The notes under the pieces were generated by a model. It ran no database searches. It saw nothing but the letters and a program-made list of their open reading frames with translations, and had not been told where the DNA came from. Shown here in pieces: positions 1 through 6,803 of a stretch of DNA of 7,828 bases (position 1 is its first letter; each line of letters starts with the position of its first letter). Source of the stretch: Paracoccaceae bacterium (GTDB lineage: Bacteria > Pseudomonadota > Alphaproteobacteria > Rhodobacterales > Rhodobacteraceae); contig SKKS01000084.1 of NCBI GenBank assembly GCA_007123625.1, forward strand, positions 1 through 7,828. The letters are read 5' to 3'. The position numbers and the translations under genes were made by a program.

Positions 1-167
1 ACGCCCCTGATCCGGGCCTCATCCCATACTTGGGGAGTGTGCGAAGGTGTTGCAAGATGGCATCGGCATCGCAGAGCCGTCTGCACTTCAGGCGCCGGAA
101 AGATACATTTCACAATGCTCTAAATGTCACTCCTGCGGCAGAACATGAAGCTCATCACGCCGCCGGA
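1..167. other. Downstream flank of the operon, no gene recognised
   Basis: No convincing coding region is visible here. A plus-strand frame is open from the window edge to a TAA at 121-123 (about 40 codons), and a minus-strand frame is open from about 85 to the edge, but neither peptide resembles a family I know. Two inverted repeats are present: GCGGC/GCCGC at 135-163 and ACATTT/AAATGT at 105-127. The piece is probably the spacer after the agl operon. The plus-strand frame could be the tail of a convergent gene, which cannot be decided from this window. Confidence 0.5.
135..163 (-). terminator. Weak stem-loop just after aglK, possible transcript end
   Basis: GCGGC (135-139) pairs with GCCGC (159-163), and inside them ATGA (145-148) pairs with TCAT (152-155) around a 3-base loop. 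The structure begins 4 bases after the aglK stop. There is no T-tract downstream on the minus strand, so it is not a canonical intrinsic terminator. It could be a processing or stabilising hairpin at the 3' end of the operon mRNA, or coincidence. Confidence 0.25.
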
Positions 168-1256
168 TCACCGATAGAGCAGCGATTTCCCGTCATGGAA
201 CAGATGCACCTTCGACGGGTCCGCCACCAGTTTCACGTTACGGCCGCGCATTTCGGCGTGCGTTCCGGGCAGTTTGGCCAGAAACGGCTTCTCGCGCCCG
301 TCGGGTTTGAAATACAGCACGGTCAATTCGCCCAGAGCTTCGACAATCTCCACCTGTCCCGTGTACAGATATTCCGCGCCATCGGTGGCGATCACATCTT
401 CCGGGCGGACACCCAGATTGACCTTGATCCCCTTGTCCGCATCCGTAGTGGGGATGTCGGCACGCGCGGCGCCCCCGCCTTCGAGCTTGACCAGCGTCTG
501 CGCGCCGGTCTCCAATACCTCGCCCGGCACCATGTTCATGGCCGGGGAGCCGATGAACTGCGCCACGAATTCGTTTTCGGGGCGGTTGTACAGCTCCAGC
601 GGGCTGCCCACCTGGCTGATCCCGCCCCCGGCCAGCACCACGATACGGGTTGCCAGGGTCATGGCTTCGACCTGATCGTGAGTCACATAGATCATGGTCG
701 ACTCGGGCATGGATTCCTTGAGCTGCGCAATTTCGATCCGCGTTGCCACCCGCAGGGCGGCGTCCAGGTTCGACAGCGGCTCGTCGAACAGGTACACCTT
801 GGGATCGCGTACGATCGACCGGCCAATGGCCACCCGCTGGCGCTGGCCGCCGGAAAGCGCGCGTGGAAGGCGATCAAGATACTGGTCCAGTTGCAGGATC
901 TTTGCCGCACGATTCACCGCCGCGTCGATTTCCTGCTTCGACTTCTTGGCGATCTTCAGGGCAAACGCCATATTGTCGCGCACGGTCATGTGCGGATACA
1001 GTGCATAGGACTGGAACACCATCGCGATGCCGCGTTGCGCGGGTGGAATATCGTTGACCACCATACCGTCGATTTGCAACTCCCCGCCGGTGATCCTCTC
1101 CAACCCCGCGATCATGCGCAGCAGCGTGGATTTCCCGCACCCCGAGGGACCGACGAACACGATCAGCTCGCCGCGCTTGATGTCCAGGTTGATGTCGCTC
1201 AGCACCTTGACGTCGCCATAGGCCTTTTCGACATCTGTCAGCTTGAGGTCAGCCAT
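168..1256 (-). CDS. aglK: Alpha-glucoside ABC transporter ATP-binding protein AglK
   Basis: This is the cytoplasmic ATPase of the importer, a MalK/UgpC-type CUT1 subunit of 362 residues, normal for the family. Visible motifs are Walker A GPSGCGKST (36-44), the Q-loop glutamine in FQSYALYPHM (Q82), the ABC signature LSGGQ (134-138), Walker B VYLFDEP (154-160) and the H-loop histidine in VTHDQ (H193). From about residue 235 there is a C-terminal OB/TOBE-type regulatory domain with the MalK-like motif LGVRPED (281-287). The ATG has a strong AGGAGG (1262-1267) 5 bases upstream and lies 19 bases after aglA, so it is the last gene of the operon. CUT1 ATPases are sometimes shared between sugar importers; its place in the operon argues for a dedicated role with AglF and AglG. 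The aglK symbol rests on operon context plus sequence; MalK/UgpC/SmoK-like ATPases are hard to separate otherwise. Confidence 0.93.
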   Translation of the reverse strand: MADLKLTDVEKAYGDVKVLSDINLDIKRGELIVFVGPSGCGKSTLLRMIAGLERITGGELQIDGMVVNDIPPAQRGIAMVFQSYALYPHMTVRDNMAFALKIAKKSKQEIDAAVNRAAKILQLDQYLDRLPRALSGGQRQRVAIGRSIVRDPKVYLFDEPLSNLDAALRVATRIEIAQLKESMPESTMIYVTHDQVEAMTLATRIVVLAGGGISQVGSPLELYNRPENEFVAQFIGSPAMNMVPGEVLETGAQTLVKLEGGGAARADIPTTDADKGIKVNLGVRPEDVIATDGAEYLYTGQVEIVEALGELTVLYFKPDGREKPFLAKLPGTHAEMRGRNVKLVADPSKVHLFHDGKSLLYR

Positions 1257-1275
1257 CTGTCCCTCCTCCCCCGTG

Positions 1276-2937
1276 TTATCGTTTCTGGACCAGACAGGGC
1301 TGCCAGGGCCCCAGATGCACCAGACCGTCCTCTCCCGGTCCGGAGCTGTTCAGTTCCTGCCCGATGGTCACCCAATGGCCTTCGGGCAGGTGCAGGGTCG
1401 CCGGTTCATGGCCCAGATTGAAGGCGCAGAACAGGGTCTCGCCCTCGACCTCGCGCACGAAGGTCAGCACATCACCCGAAACATGCAGGCTACGCAGGTC
1501 GCCGCGTGCAAGCGCCGGATGCGCCTTGCGGAAACTGACCGCGCGGCGGTAGTGGTGCAGCAGCGTGTCAGGCGCGCGCTCCTGCGCGTCGACCGCAAGG
1601 CCCAGGTGCTCGCGCGCCACCGGCAACCAGGGCATCCCGCGCGAGAAGCCGCCGTTCAATTCGTTGCCGGACCAAACCATCGGCGTGCGGCAGCCGTCGC
1701 GGCCCTTGAACTCGGGCCAGAACTGAATCCCGTACGGGTCCTGCAGGTCCTCGAACCGCAATTCGGCTTCGGGCAGGCCCAACTCCTCGCCCTGATACAG
1801 GCAAACCGTCCCGCGCAGGCACAGCAGCAGGGTCGCATAGGCCCGTGCAGCGGCGGGCGACAACCCCCAGCGCGAGACATGGCGCACCACGTCATGGTTG
1901 GAAAACGCCCAGCAGGCCCAGCCTTCGGGGGCGGAATGCTCCAGATGCCGCAGAACGGCCGCGATCCGCGCCGCCGACGGCGCATCGGGCGACAGAAATT
2001 CAAAGGCGTAGCACATCTGCACCTTGTCGCCGCCCGAGGTGTATTCGCCCAGGATTTCCAGACCGCGTTGCGCGTCACCCACCTCGCCCACGGCGGCAGC
2101 GCCATAGACATCCAGCAACGCGCGGAAGCGGCGCAGGAACTCCAGGTTCTCGGGCTGGTTCTTGTCGTACAGGTGTTCCTGATGGTTGTAAGGGTTCACC
2201 GCCGGGGCGATCGAGGCGTTGCGCTTCTCCGGAGGCAACGCCGGATTGTCGCGCAACTGTTTGTCGTGAACGTAGAAATTGATCGTATCCAGCCGGAACC
2301 CGTTCACGCCACGGTCCAGCCAGAAGCGACAGATGTTCAGAAGCTCTTCCTGCACCGCCGGCTCATGAAAGTTCAGGTCCGGCTGTGACGACAGGAAATT
2401 GTGCAGGTAATACTGGCACCGCGTCGTATCCCAGGCCCAGGCCGAGCCGCCAAAGATCGACAGCCAGTTGTTGGGCGGCGTGCCATCGGGCTTGGGGTCG
2501 GCCCAGACATACCAGTTGGCGCGCGGATTGTCGCGCGAGGAGCGGCTTTCCTTGAACCAAGGATGCTGGTCGGAGCTGTGCGACAGCACCAGATCGATCA
2601 GCACCTTCAGCCCCAGATTATGTGCCGTGGTCACCAGCATATCGAAATCTGCAAGCGACCCGAACATCGGATCAACGTCGCAGTAATCCGACACGTCGTA
2701 GCCGAAATCCTTCATCGGCGAGGTGAAGAAGGGCGAGACCCAGATGGTATCAACGCCCAGGCTGGCGATATAGGGCAGCCGCTCGACGATCCCCAAAAGG
2801 TCGCCGATCCCGTCGCCGTTGCTGTCCTGATAGCTGCGCGGATAGATCTGGTAGATCACCGCCCCGCGCCACCATTCAGGATCATTCTGGACGGCTTGGT
2901 CCGCCCGGAGGATCGTTTGTGCCGGCATGTCTTTCAT
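1276..2937 (-). CDS. aglA: Alpha-glucosidase AglA, GH13 family, cytoplasmic
   Basis: This enzyme of 553 residues hydrolyses alpha-glucosidic bonds of the imported sugar. The GH13 barrel is complete. VDTIWVSPF lies at 62-70 and conserved region I, DLVLSH, at 115-120. Region II is GFRLD (213-217), with D217 the expected nucleophile. Region III has E285 in VGEVGD as the expected acid/base, and region IV is FSNHD (345-349), with D349 the transition-state stabiliser. A C-terminal beta domain follows from about residue 480. No signal peptide is seen, so it acts on intact disaccharide inside the cell. Residue 218 after the nucleophile is Thr; in oligo-1,6-glucosidase/maltase enzymes Thr here goes with alpha-1,4 and Val with alpha-1,6 preference. 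The ATG is 5 bases past the aglG stop and has only a poor Shine-Dalgarno (ACCGAG), suggesting translational coupling; a second in-frame ATG lies three codons in. GH13 alpha-glucosidases and sucrose hydrolases overlap, so the exact substrate is uncertain. Confidence 0.93.
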   Translation of the reverse strand: MKDMPAQTILRADQAVQNDPEWWRGAVIYQIYPRSYQDSNGDGIGDLLGIVERLPYIASLGVDTIWVSPFFTSPMKDFGYDVSDYCDVDPMFGSLADFDMLVTTAHNLGLKVLIDLVLSHSSDQHPWFKESRSSRDNPRANWYVWADPKPDGTPPNNWLSIFGGSAWAWDTTRCQYYLHNFLSSQPDLNFHEPAVQEELLNICRFWLDRGVNGFRLDTINFYVHDKQLRDNPALPPEKRNASIAPAVNPYNHQEHLYDKNQPENLEFLRRFRALLDVYGAAAVGEVGDAQRGLEILGEYTSGGDKVQMCYAFEFLSPDAPSAARIAAVLRHLEHSAPEGWACWAFSNHDVVRHVSRWGLSPAAARAYATLLLCLRGTVCLYQGEELGLPEAELRFEDLQDPYGIQFWPEFKGRDGCRTPMVWSGNELNGGFSRGMPWLPVAREHLGLAVDAQERAPDTLLHHYRRAVSFRKAHPALARGDLRSLHVSGDVLTFVREVEGETLFCAFNLGHEPATLHLPEGHWVTIGQELNSSGPGEDGLVHLGPWQPCLVQKR

Positions 2938-2942
2938 CTCGG

Positions 2943-4097
2943 TTATTTCACGGACCCGGCCAGCAGGCCGCGCACCAGGAAGCGTTGCATTGTAAAGAAG
3001 ACCACCAGCGGCACCGCCAGCGACACAAAGGCCGCCCCCGCCAGAATACCCCAGTCGCCGCCGCGCGAGCCAAGCAGGTCATCGGCAATCTTGACCGTCA
3101 TCACCTGGCTGGCCGCCCCCGACGGCAGGAACACCTTGGCCACCAGCAAGTCATTCCATGTCCACAGGAACTGGAAGATTGCGAAGCTGGCAAGTGCGGG
3201 GAAGCTGAGCGGCAGGATGATCCGCACGAAAATCTGGAAATCGGTCGCACCGTCCACCTTGGCGCTTTCGATGATGTCGCGCGGAAGGCCAACCATGTAG
3301 TTGCGCAACAGGTATATCGCCAAGGGTAACCCGAAGCCAGTATGCGCCAGCCATATCCCCAGGAAACTCTGTCCGATCCCGATGCTTGTGTGCAGCGACA
3401 AAAGCGGCACCAGCGCCAGTTGCAGCGGCACCACAAGCAGGCCCACCACGGCCGCGATCAGCAAGCCGCGCCCCGGAAAGTCCATCCAGGCCAGCGCGTA
3501 GGCCGCAAAGGCGGCGATCAGGATAGGAATGACCGTGGCCGGGATCGTTACAGTCAGCGTATTGATGAACGCCCGGTCCATGCCGTCCGCTGTCAGCACC
3601 GTTCGGTAATTGGCCAGTGTGAACTGCGGCGGCGTGCGGGCCTCGAAATAGATCAGCGGGCCGCGCGCGCCAAAGCTTTCGTCGTTTTCCAGCACGAAGC
3701 TGCCGTCCTCGGCCACGGTCAGAAACCCGCCGCTGCGAAGCTCCGCGCGCGTCCCCACGGCAAACTCGCCCGGCTCGACCGCGCGGCTGCCGAACGCAGC
3801 GACACGCCCGGTGGCATCGGGGAAGCGACCGGCCAGTGCAGGGTCGGCAAAGACATTGCCCTCGATCACGAAACTGCCGTTCACTTCGCGCTCGGTGTCG
3901 GTATCGGCACGGGTGCGGAAGTTCAGGTCGACCGCCATCGGCGCCTGCCACCACCCCGAGTTCGAGATCTGGTCACGGTCCCGGAACGACGACACGAAAA
4001 GCCCGATGGTCGGCAGCAGCCACAACAGCACCAGCACCACGACAGTGATGTTGACGACAATGCTGAGGCCTGATTTCTGTCCTGCGATATTGTCCAT
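2943..4097 (-). CDS. aglG: Alpha-glucoside ABC transporter permease AglG
   Basis: This is the MalG-type inner-membrane subunit that forms the translocation channel with AglF. Its 384 residues are about 100 more than an ordinary MalG-type permease. TM1 is at about 13-36. A large hydrophilic, presumably periplasmic segment follows (about 41-155), and then come five further hydrophobic segments (about 179-204, 211-234, 243-265, 299-321, 348-370). The EAA loop that docks on the ATPase is LPRDIIESAKVDGAT (271-285), followed by ILPLSFPAL. The C-terminal ending RGLLAGSVK is typical of AglG as I recall the family. The extra segment contains two similar short strands, NGSFVIEGNVF (73-83) and DGSFVLENDES (131-141). 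I recall comparable insertions in other AglG proteins, so this looks like a family trait rather than a fusion. The ATG is preceded by AGGAGG, whose first A is also the last base of the aglF stop codon. Confidence 0.93.
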   Translation of the reverse strand: MDNIAGQKSGLSIVVNITVVVLVLLWLLPTIGLFVSSFRDRDQISNSGWWQAPMAVDLNFRTRADTDTEREVNGSFVIEGNVFADPALAGRFPDATGRVAAFGSRAVEPGEFAVGTRAELRSGGFLTVAEDGSFVLENDESFGARGPLIYFEARTPPQFTLANYRTVLTADGMDRAFINTLTVTIPATVIPILIAAFAAYALAWMDFPGRGLLIAAVVGLLVVPLQLALVPLLSLHTSIGIGQSFLGIWLAHTGFGLPLAIYLLRNYMVGLPRDIIESAKVDGATDFQIFVRIILPLSFPALASFAIFQFLWTWNDLLVAKVFLPSGAASQVMTVKIADDLLGSRGGDWGILAGAAFVSLAVPLVVFFTMQRFLVRGLLAGSVK

Positions 4098-4106
4098 TGT
4101 CCTGTG

Positions 4107-4112
4107 CCTCCT
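4107..4112 (-). promoter_or_regulatory. aglG Shine-Dalgarno overlapping the aglF stop codon
   Basis: On the minus strand the aglF stop reads TGAGGAGG, so the A of TGA is the first base of AGGAGG. The aglG ATG follows 9 bases after this motif. A ribosome ending aglF therefore sits on the aglG binding site, an arrangement that usually couples translation of two partner subunits. This also fixes the aglG start. Confidence 0.8.
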
Positions 4113-5089
4113 CAGCGCATTTCCTTGCGGGCCTGGGCGATGTTCCAGATCATCACCGGCAGCACCAGGATCATGATGACAAAGGCCACCGCCGTCGCGC
4201 GGCCGTCATCGCGGAACATGTAGGTCATCATGTAACTTGGCAGGATATGCGTGCCGAAGTTGCCGCCCGTCATGGTGTAGACAATGTCGAAGACCTTGAG
4301 CACCAGAATGGTGATGGTGGTCCAGACCACGACGATCGTGCCCATGATCTGCGGCACCTTGATCGAGAAAAACACCTGGAACGGATTGGCGCCGTCGATG
4401 ATCGCGGCCTCGATGGTTTCCTCGGGGATGCCGCGCAGGGCCGCCGACAGGATGACCATGGCGAATCCGGTCTGAATCCAGATCAGGATGAACATCAGGA
4501 AGAAGTTGTTCCAGAACGGGATCTGCACCGGGTCCACGGGCGACAGGCCGAAGTAATCGCGCATGGCGTTGATGATGCCGATATCCGGGTTGGCCGAGTA
4601 GACGAATTTCCAGATCAGTGACGCACCGACAAAGGAAATCGCCATCGGCATGAAGATCAGCGACTTGGCTATGTTGCCCCATTTCAGCCGGTCGGTCAGC
4701 TGCGCCACCAGAAGCCCGAAGAACGTGGCCAGCGCCGGCACGACCAGAATCCACAGCAGATTGTTGAACACCGCCGTGCGGAAACTCGAACCCGCGAACA
4801 GATCGAAATAGTTGCCCAACCCGATGAAGTTGTTGCCCGACCGGTCGAACAGCGACCGCCAGAACGACCCCACAACCGGATAGGCCAGATAAAGCCCCAG
4901 CGCGAACATGGCCGGGAACAGGAACAGCCACGGCCGCACCTTGTTGGCGCGGTTGATGTTCACGCCGGTTTTCGGCCCCCTGGCCGGGAAGATCACCTTG
5001 TCGAGGATCATGTTGGAAAAATAGAAATAACCGACACAACCACCGACACCGATCACGATGGTGAGCACACCCTGAAACACCGGATGCAT
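4112..5089 (-). CDS. aglF: Alpha-glucoside ABC transporter permease AglF
   Basis: This is the MalF-type inner-membrane subunit, partner of AglG, 325 residues long. An N-terminal hydrophobic helix (about 7-27) precedes the six-helix permease core (about 53-76, 108-132, 143-163, 195-217, 250-271, 297-317). The EAA loop for ATPase contact is IPEETIEAAIIDGAN (221-235), followed by KVPQIMGTI. The protein lacks the very large periplasmic P2 domain of enteric MalF. The start is supported by GGGAGGAG (5096-5103), 6 bases before the ATG. It lies 111 bases downstream of aglE, across two hairpins, and 14 bases before aglG. The sequence fits CUT1 permeases; the specific name comes from gene order and the neighbouring alpha-glucosidase. 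Confidence 0.92.
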   Translation of the reverse strand: MHPVFQGVLTIVIGVGGCVGYFYFSNMILDKVIFPARGPKTGVNINRANKVRPWLFLFPAMFALGLYLAYPVVGSFWRSLFDRSGNNFIGLGNYFDLFAGSSFRTAVFNNLLWILVVPALATFFGLLVAQLTDRLKWGNIAKSLIFMPMAISFVGASLIWKFVYSANPDIGIINAMRDYFGLSPVDPVQIPFWNNFFLMFILIWIQTGFAMVILSAALRGIPEETIEAAIIDGANPFQVFFSIKVPQIMGTIVVVWTTITILVLKVFDIVYTMTGGNFGTHILPSYMMTYMFRDDGRATAVAFVIMILVLPVMIWNIAQARKEMR

Positions 5090-5095
5090 GGCCGT

Positions 5096-5103
5096 CTCCT
5101 CCC
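5096..5103 (-). promoter_or_regulatory. aglF ribosome binding site
   Basis: GGGAGGAG on the minus strand lies 6 bases before the aglF ATG. It sits just after the second intergenic hairpin and is left unpaired by it, so aglF can be initiated independently of aglE. It decides the ATG at 5089 as the start. Confidence 0.75.
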
Positions 5104-5117
5104 GTCTGGGGCAAGGG

Positions 5118-5143
5118 CCGACGGCCGCAAAACGGGCCGCCGG
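5118..5143 (-). promoter_or_regulatory. Intergenic RNA hairpin 2 between aglE and aglF
   Basis: On the plus strand CCGACGGCC (5118-5126) faces GGCCGCCGG (5135-5143) across an 8-base loop. In the minus-strand transcript all nine pairs form if one G-U wobble is allowed. No T-tract follows, so a full terminator is unlikely. It is the second of two strong stems in the 111-base gap. Confidence 0.6.
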
Positions 5144-5157
5144 TGCAGGTTCATCCG

Positions 5158-5190
5158 GACCCGCGCAGGCTCCTCCACCAAGCGCGGGTC
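5158..5190 (-). promoter_or_regulatory. Intergenic RNA hairpin 1, just after aglE
   Basis: GACCCGCGC (5158-5166) and GCGCGGGTC (5182-5190) are a perfect 9-bp inverted repeat around a 15-base loop, starting 10 bases after the aglE stop. There is no T-tract. Known cases after binding-protein genes, such as malE-malF and other importer operons, protect the upstream mRNA from 3' exonucleases or attenuate, so that binding protein is made in excess over the permeases. That role is inferred here. Confidence 0.65.
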
Positions 5191-5200
5191 ATGCGCGATC

Positions 5201-6556
5201 TCAGCGCATCGCGTCCCAGCGTTCCTGGATGGCGTTCGCCACTGATTCGGCATCGGCGCCGGTGGTGAAGTCCACCATCCCGGTCCAGAACGCCCCCGCG
5301 CCGATCTCACCGGGCATCACGTCGGATGCGTCGAAGCGGAAGGTGGTCGCGTCGAGCAGGATCTCGTTCATGGCGCGCAGCGATTCGTCGCCGAACGTGT
5401 CCAGGTTGACGCCCGAATGCGGGGTCAGGAAGCCCGATTGCGCCATCCACACTTCGTGCGCGATGGGGGTCTTGAAGAACTCGATCAGGCCGCGCGCCGC
5501 TTCGCTGTCACGGGTTATCGCGAACTGCGTGCCTGCACCAAGCACAGGCTCGCCCAAGTCCTTTTCGGCGAAAGCGGGGAAGTAGAAGAAGTCATAGTCC
5601 TCGCCATACTCCGACCCGTCGGGAAAGAACGACGGGATGAACGATGCCTGCTTGTGCATGTAGCAATCAGGCGGAATCTGGAAAAGGCCCGCCGGGCTGT
5701 CGCGGAAATCGGTGGTCGCTGCCGCCTGCGCGCCGCCCTGAGTCCAGCCGTCAGTGTGCACGAAGGTCCCGAAAGTTTCGATCGCCTCGACCACCTGCGG
5801 GTCGTTGAAGGGGACATCGTTGGTGATCCAGCCATCATAGACTTCGGGCGCATGAAGGCGCAGCATGATGTCTTCGACCCAGTCCGTCGCGGGCCAGCCG
5901 GTGGCCGCGCCTGATCCCAGGCCGATGCACCACGGCGTGCCGCCGTCGTCCACGATCTGCTGCGACAGGGCAAGCAGGTCCTCCATCGTTTCAGGGATGT
6001 CATAGCCCATTTCGTCGAACTGATCGGGGCTGTACCAGACGAGCGACTTCACATCGACCTTGTAGAAAAAGCCGAACATCTCGGTCTCGCCATCGGGGTT
6101 GGGGAACGATCCCAGATCGACCCAGGACTGCCCGGCGGCATAGTTTTCCACCATCCAGTCGGCAGTTTCCTGACCCAGCGGCGACAGCGCGCCGCGCGCG
6201 GCCATGTCCGCGGCCAAGCCCGGCTGCGGGAAGACGGCGATATTGGGCGCGGAATTGGCCTGAATGGCGATCACGATGTCCTGCTCGAAGCTGTCCGAGC
6301 CGGAATAGTCGACCGTGGCACCGGTTGCGGCTTCGAAATACGCCAGCATGTTGCGCACCATTTCGGCGTCGACACTCAGCCAGGGGCCGGTGACGGTCAG
6401 AGTCTGGCCGCTGAAATCATGCGCGGCAGAAAATGCCTCGAAGCTGTCCCAGTTGAACCGGTCGTCGCTCCCGGGTTCGATAATCAGGTTCTGGGCCGAG
6501 GCCCCGCCCGCGATAATGGCAAGCGCCGCAGCTCCGGCGTAAAGACTGGCTTTCAT
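5201..6556 (-). CDS. aglE: Alpha-glucoside-binding periplasmic protein AglE
   Basis: This is the extracytoplasmic solute-binding protein of the importer, 451 residues. It captures alpha-glucosides and delivers them to AglF/AglG. A signal peptide is clear: MKAS, then a hydrophobic core LYAGAAALAIIAGG and an ASA|Q cleavage site after about residue 21. The mature part has the two-lobed CUT1 pattern: TVTGPW near 54-59, ATGATVDYSGSDSFEQDI (77-94), a tryptophan- and tyrosine-containing segment around 165-180, and GAGTQFAITRD (340-350). It lacks the lipobox cysteine, so it is soluble rather than a lipoprotein. The frame stays open upstream to 6697. The ATG at 6556 was chosen because GGGAGG lies 7 bases upstream and the signal peptide starts there. 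It is the first gene of the operon and is followed by two hairpins. Substrate specificity cannot be read from the sequence and is inferred from the neighbouring glucosidase. Confidence 0.94.
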   Translation of the reverse strand: MKASLYAGAAALAIIAGGASAQNLIIEPGSDDRFNWDSFEAFSAAHDFSGQTLTVTGPWLSVDAEMVRNMLAYFEAATGATVDYSGSDSFEQDIVIAIQANSAPNIAVFPQPGLAADMAARGALSPLGQETADWMVENYAAGQSWVDLGSFPNPDGETEMFGFFYKVDVKSLVWYSPDQFDEMGYDIPETMEDLLALSQQIVDDGGTPWCIGLGSGAATGWPATDWVEDIMLRLHAPEVYDGWITNDVPFNDPQVVEAIETFGTFVHTDGWTQGGAQAAATTDFRDSPAGLFQIPPDCYMHKQASFIPSFFPDGSEYGEDYDFFYFPAFAEKDLGEPVLGAGTQFAITRDSEAARGLIEFFKTPIAHEVWMAQSGFLTPHSGVNLDTFGDESLRAMNEILLDATTFRFDASDVMPGEIGAGAFWTGMVDFTTGADAESVANAIQERWDAMR

Positions 6557-6561
6557 GTTGA

Positions 6562-6575
6562 AACCTCCCAAGGTT
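6562..6575 (-). promoter_or_regulatory. aglE ribosome binding site inside a small hairpin
   Basis: GGGAGG (6564-6569) lies 7 bases before the aglE ATG and fixes the start. It falls in a small inverted repeat, AACCT (6562-6566), a 4-base loop, and AGGTT (6571-6575), which would partly hide the site in the mRNA. The stem is only 5 bp, so its effect on translation is doubtful. Confidence 0.6.
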
Positions 6576-6636
6576 GTTTCCGCTTCAGCACCGTCGGCAC
6601 TGTGCAGGTTCCGAAACACGGCAGGGAATCGCCCAC

Positions 6637-6650
6637 CCAAACCGTTTTGG
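6637..6650. promoter_or_regulatory. Candidate AglR operator, central-CG palindrome
   Basis: The 14-mer CCAAACCGTTTTGG matches its own reverse complement at 12 of 14 positions and has a CG at its centre (6643-6644). This is the standard shape of a LacI-family operator, where a hinge-helix leucine wedges into the central CG; AglR has that leucine (L55 in AKSLATG). It lies about 15 to 28 bases downstream of the predicted aglE transcription start, a position where a bound repressor blocks transcription. Assignment to AglR is by proximity. Confidence 0.6.
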
Positions 6651-6670
6651 ACCGCCCGACCGTTACCGAT

Positions 6671-6687
6671 ATCATAGCATGTGTCAA
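6671..6687 (-). promoter_or_regulatory. Predicted aglE operon promoter
   Basis: On the minus strand TGCTATGAT is an extended -10 element; its hexamer TATGAT (6671-6676) matches TATAAT at five of six. A start near 6664 would give a leader of about 108 bases. A perfect TTGACA (6682-6687) also occurs, but only 5 bases before that -10. As a -35 box it would need the poor TAACGG (6660-6665) at 16 bases. Only one of these readings can be right. I favour the extended -10, moderately. Confidence 0.4.
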
Positions 6688-6750
6688 TCGGGGACATCGG
6701 CGATTCACTTGTTTTTCAAGGGCCTCTTCGCACCTGCAGAAAAACGCAGG
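6686..6750. repeat. Two short inverted repeats in the divergent control region
   Basis: AATCG (6686-6690) and CGATT (6701-6705) are separated by 10 bases. CCTGC (6733-6737) and GCAGG (6746-6750) are separated by 8. Either might bind a second regulator, but 5-base arms are common by chance and neither resembles the 6637 operator. I see no clear plus-strand promoter for aglR between them and the gene. Confidence 0.2.
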
Positions 6751-6803
6751 CTGGAAAGCCCCTTTTCATACGGTTGCATTCGCGCATAGTATCAAGGCCG
6801 GAT

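Noticed and set aside
105..127. ACATTT/AAATGT inverted repeat as an intrinsic terminator
   Set aside because: The stem is A/T-rich, six pairs with an 11-base loop, and has no T-tract after it on the minus strand.
30..2388. Long plus-strand open frames opposite aglK and aglA (for example 30-1421 and 1243-2388)
   Set aside because: They are antisense shadows of two clear enzyme genes in GC-rich DNA, are rich in His/Arg/Gln, and match no family I know.
2401..5914. Plus-strand open frames opposite aglG, aglF and aglE, including 4097-4621 and 5417-5914
   Set aside because: They lie wholly within conserved genes on the other strand, with shadow-type composition and no domain.
6608..6617. GTTCCGAAAC as a third operator 31 bp from the main one
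   Set aside because: It is only an 8-of-10 palindrome, and its arms read the opposite way (GTT..AAC rather than AAAC..GTTT), so it does not resemble the AglR candidate.
6557..6697. N-terminal extension of aglE to 6697
   Set aside because: The extra 47 residues would bury a clean signal peptide, and the strong GGGAGG sits before the internal ATG at 6556.
6708..6720. CTTG-TTTTT-CAAG as a terminator or aglR promoter part
   Set aside because: The stem is only 4 bp and the T-run is in the loop; no matching -10 box lies at a suitable distance.
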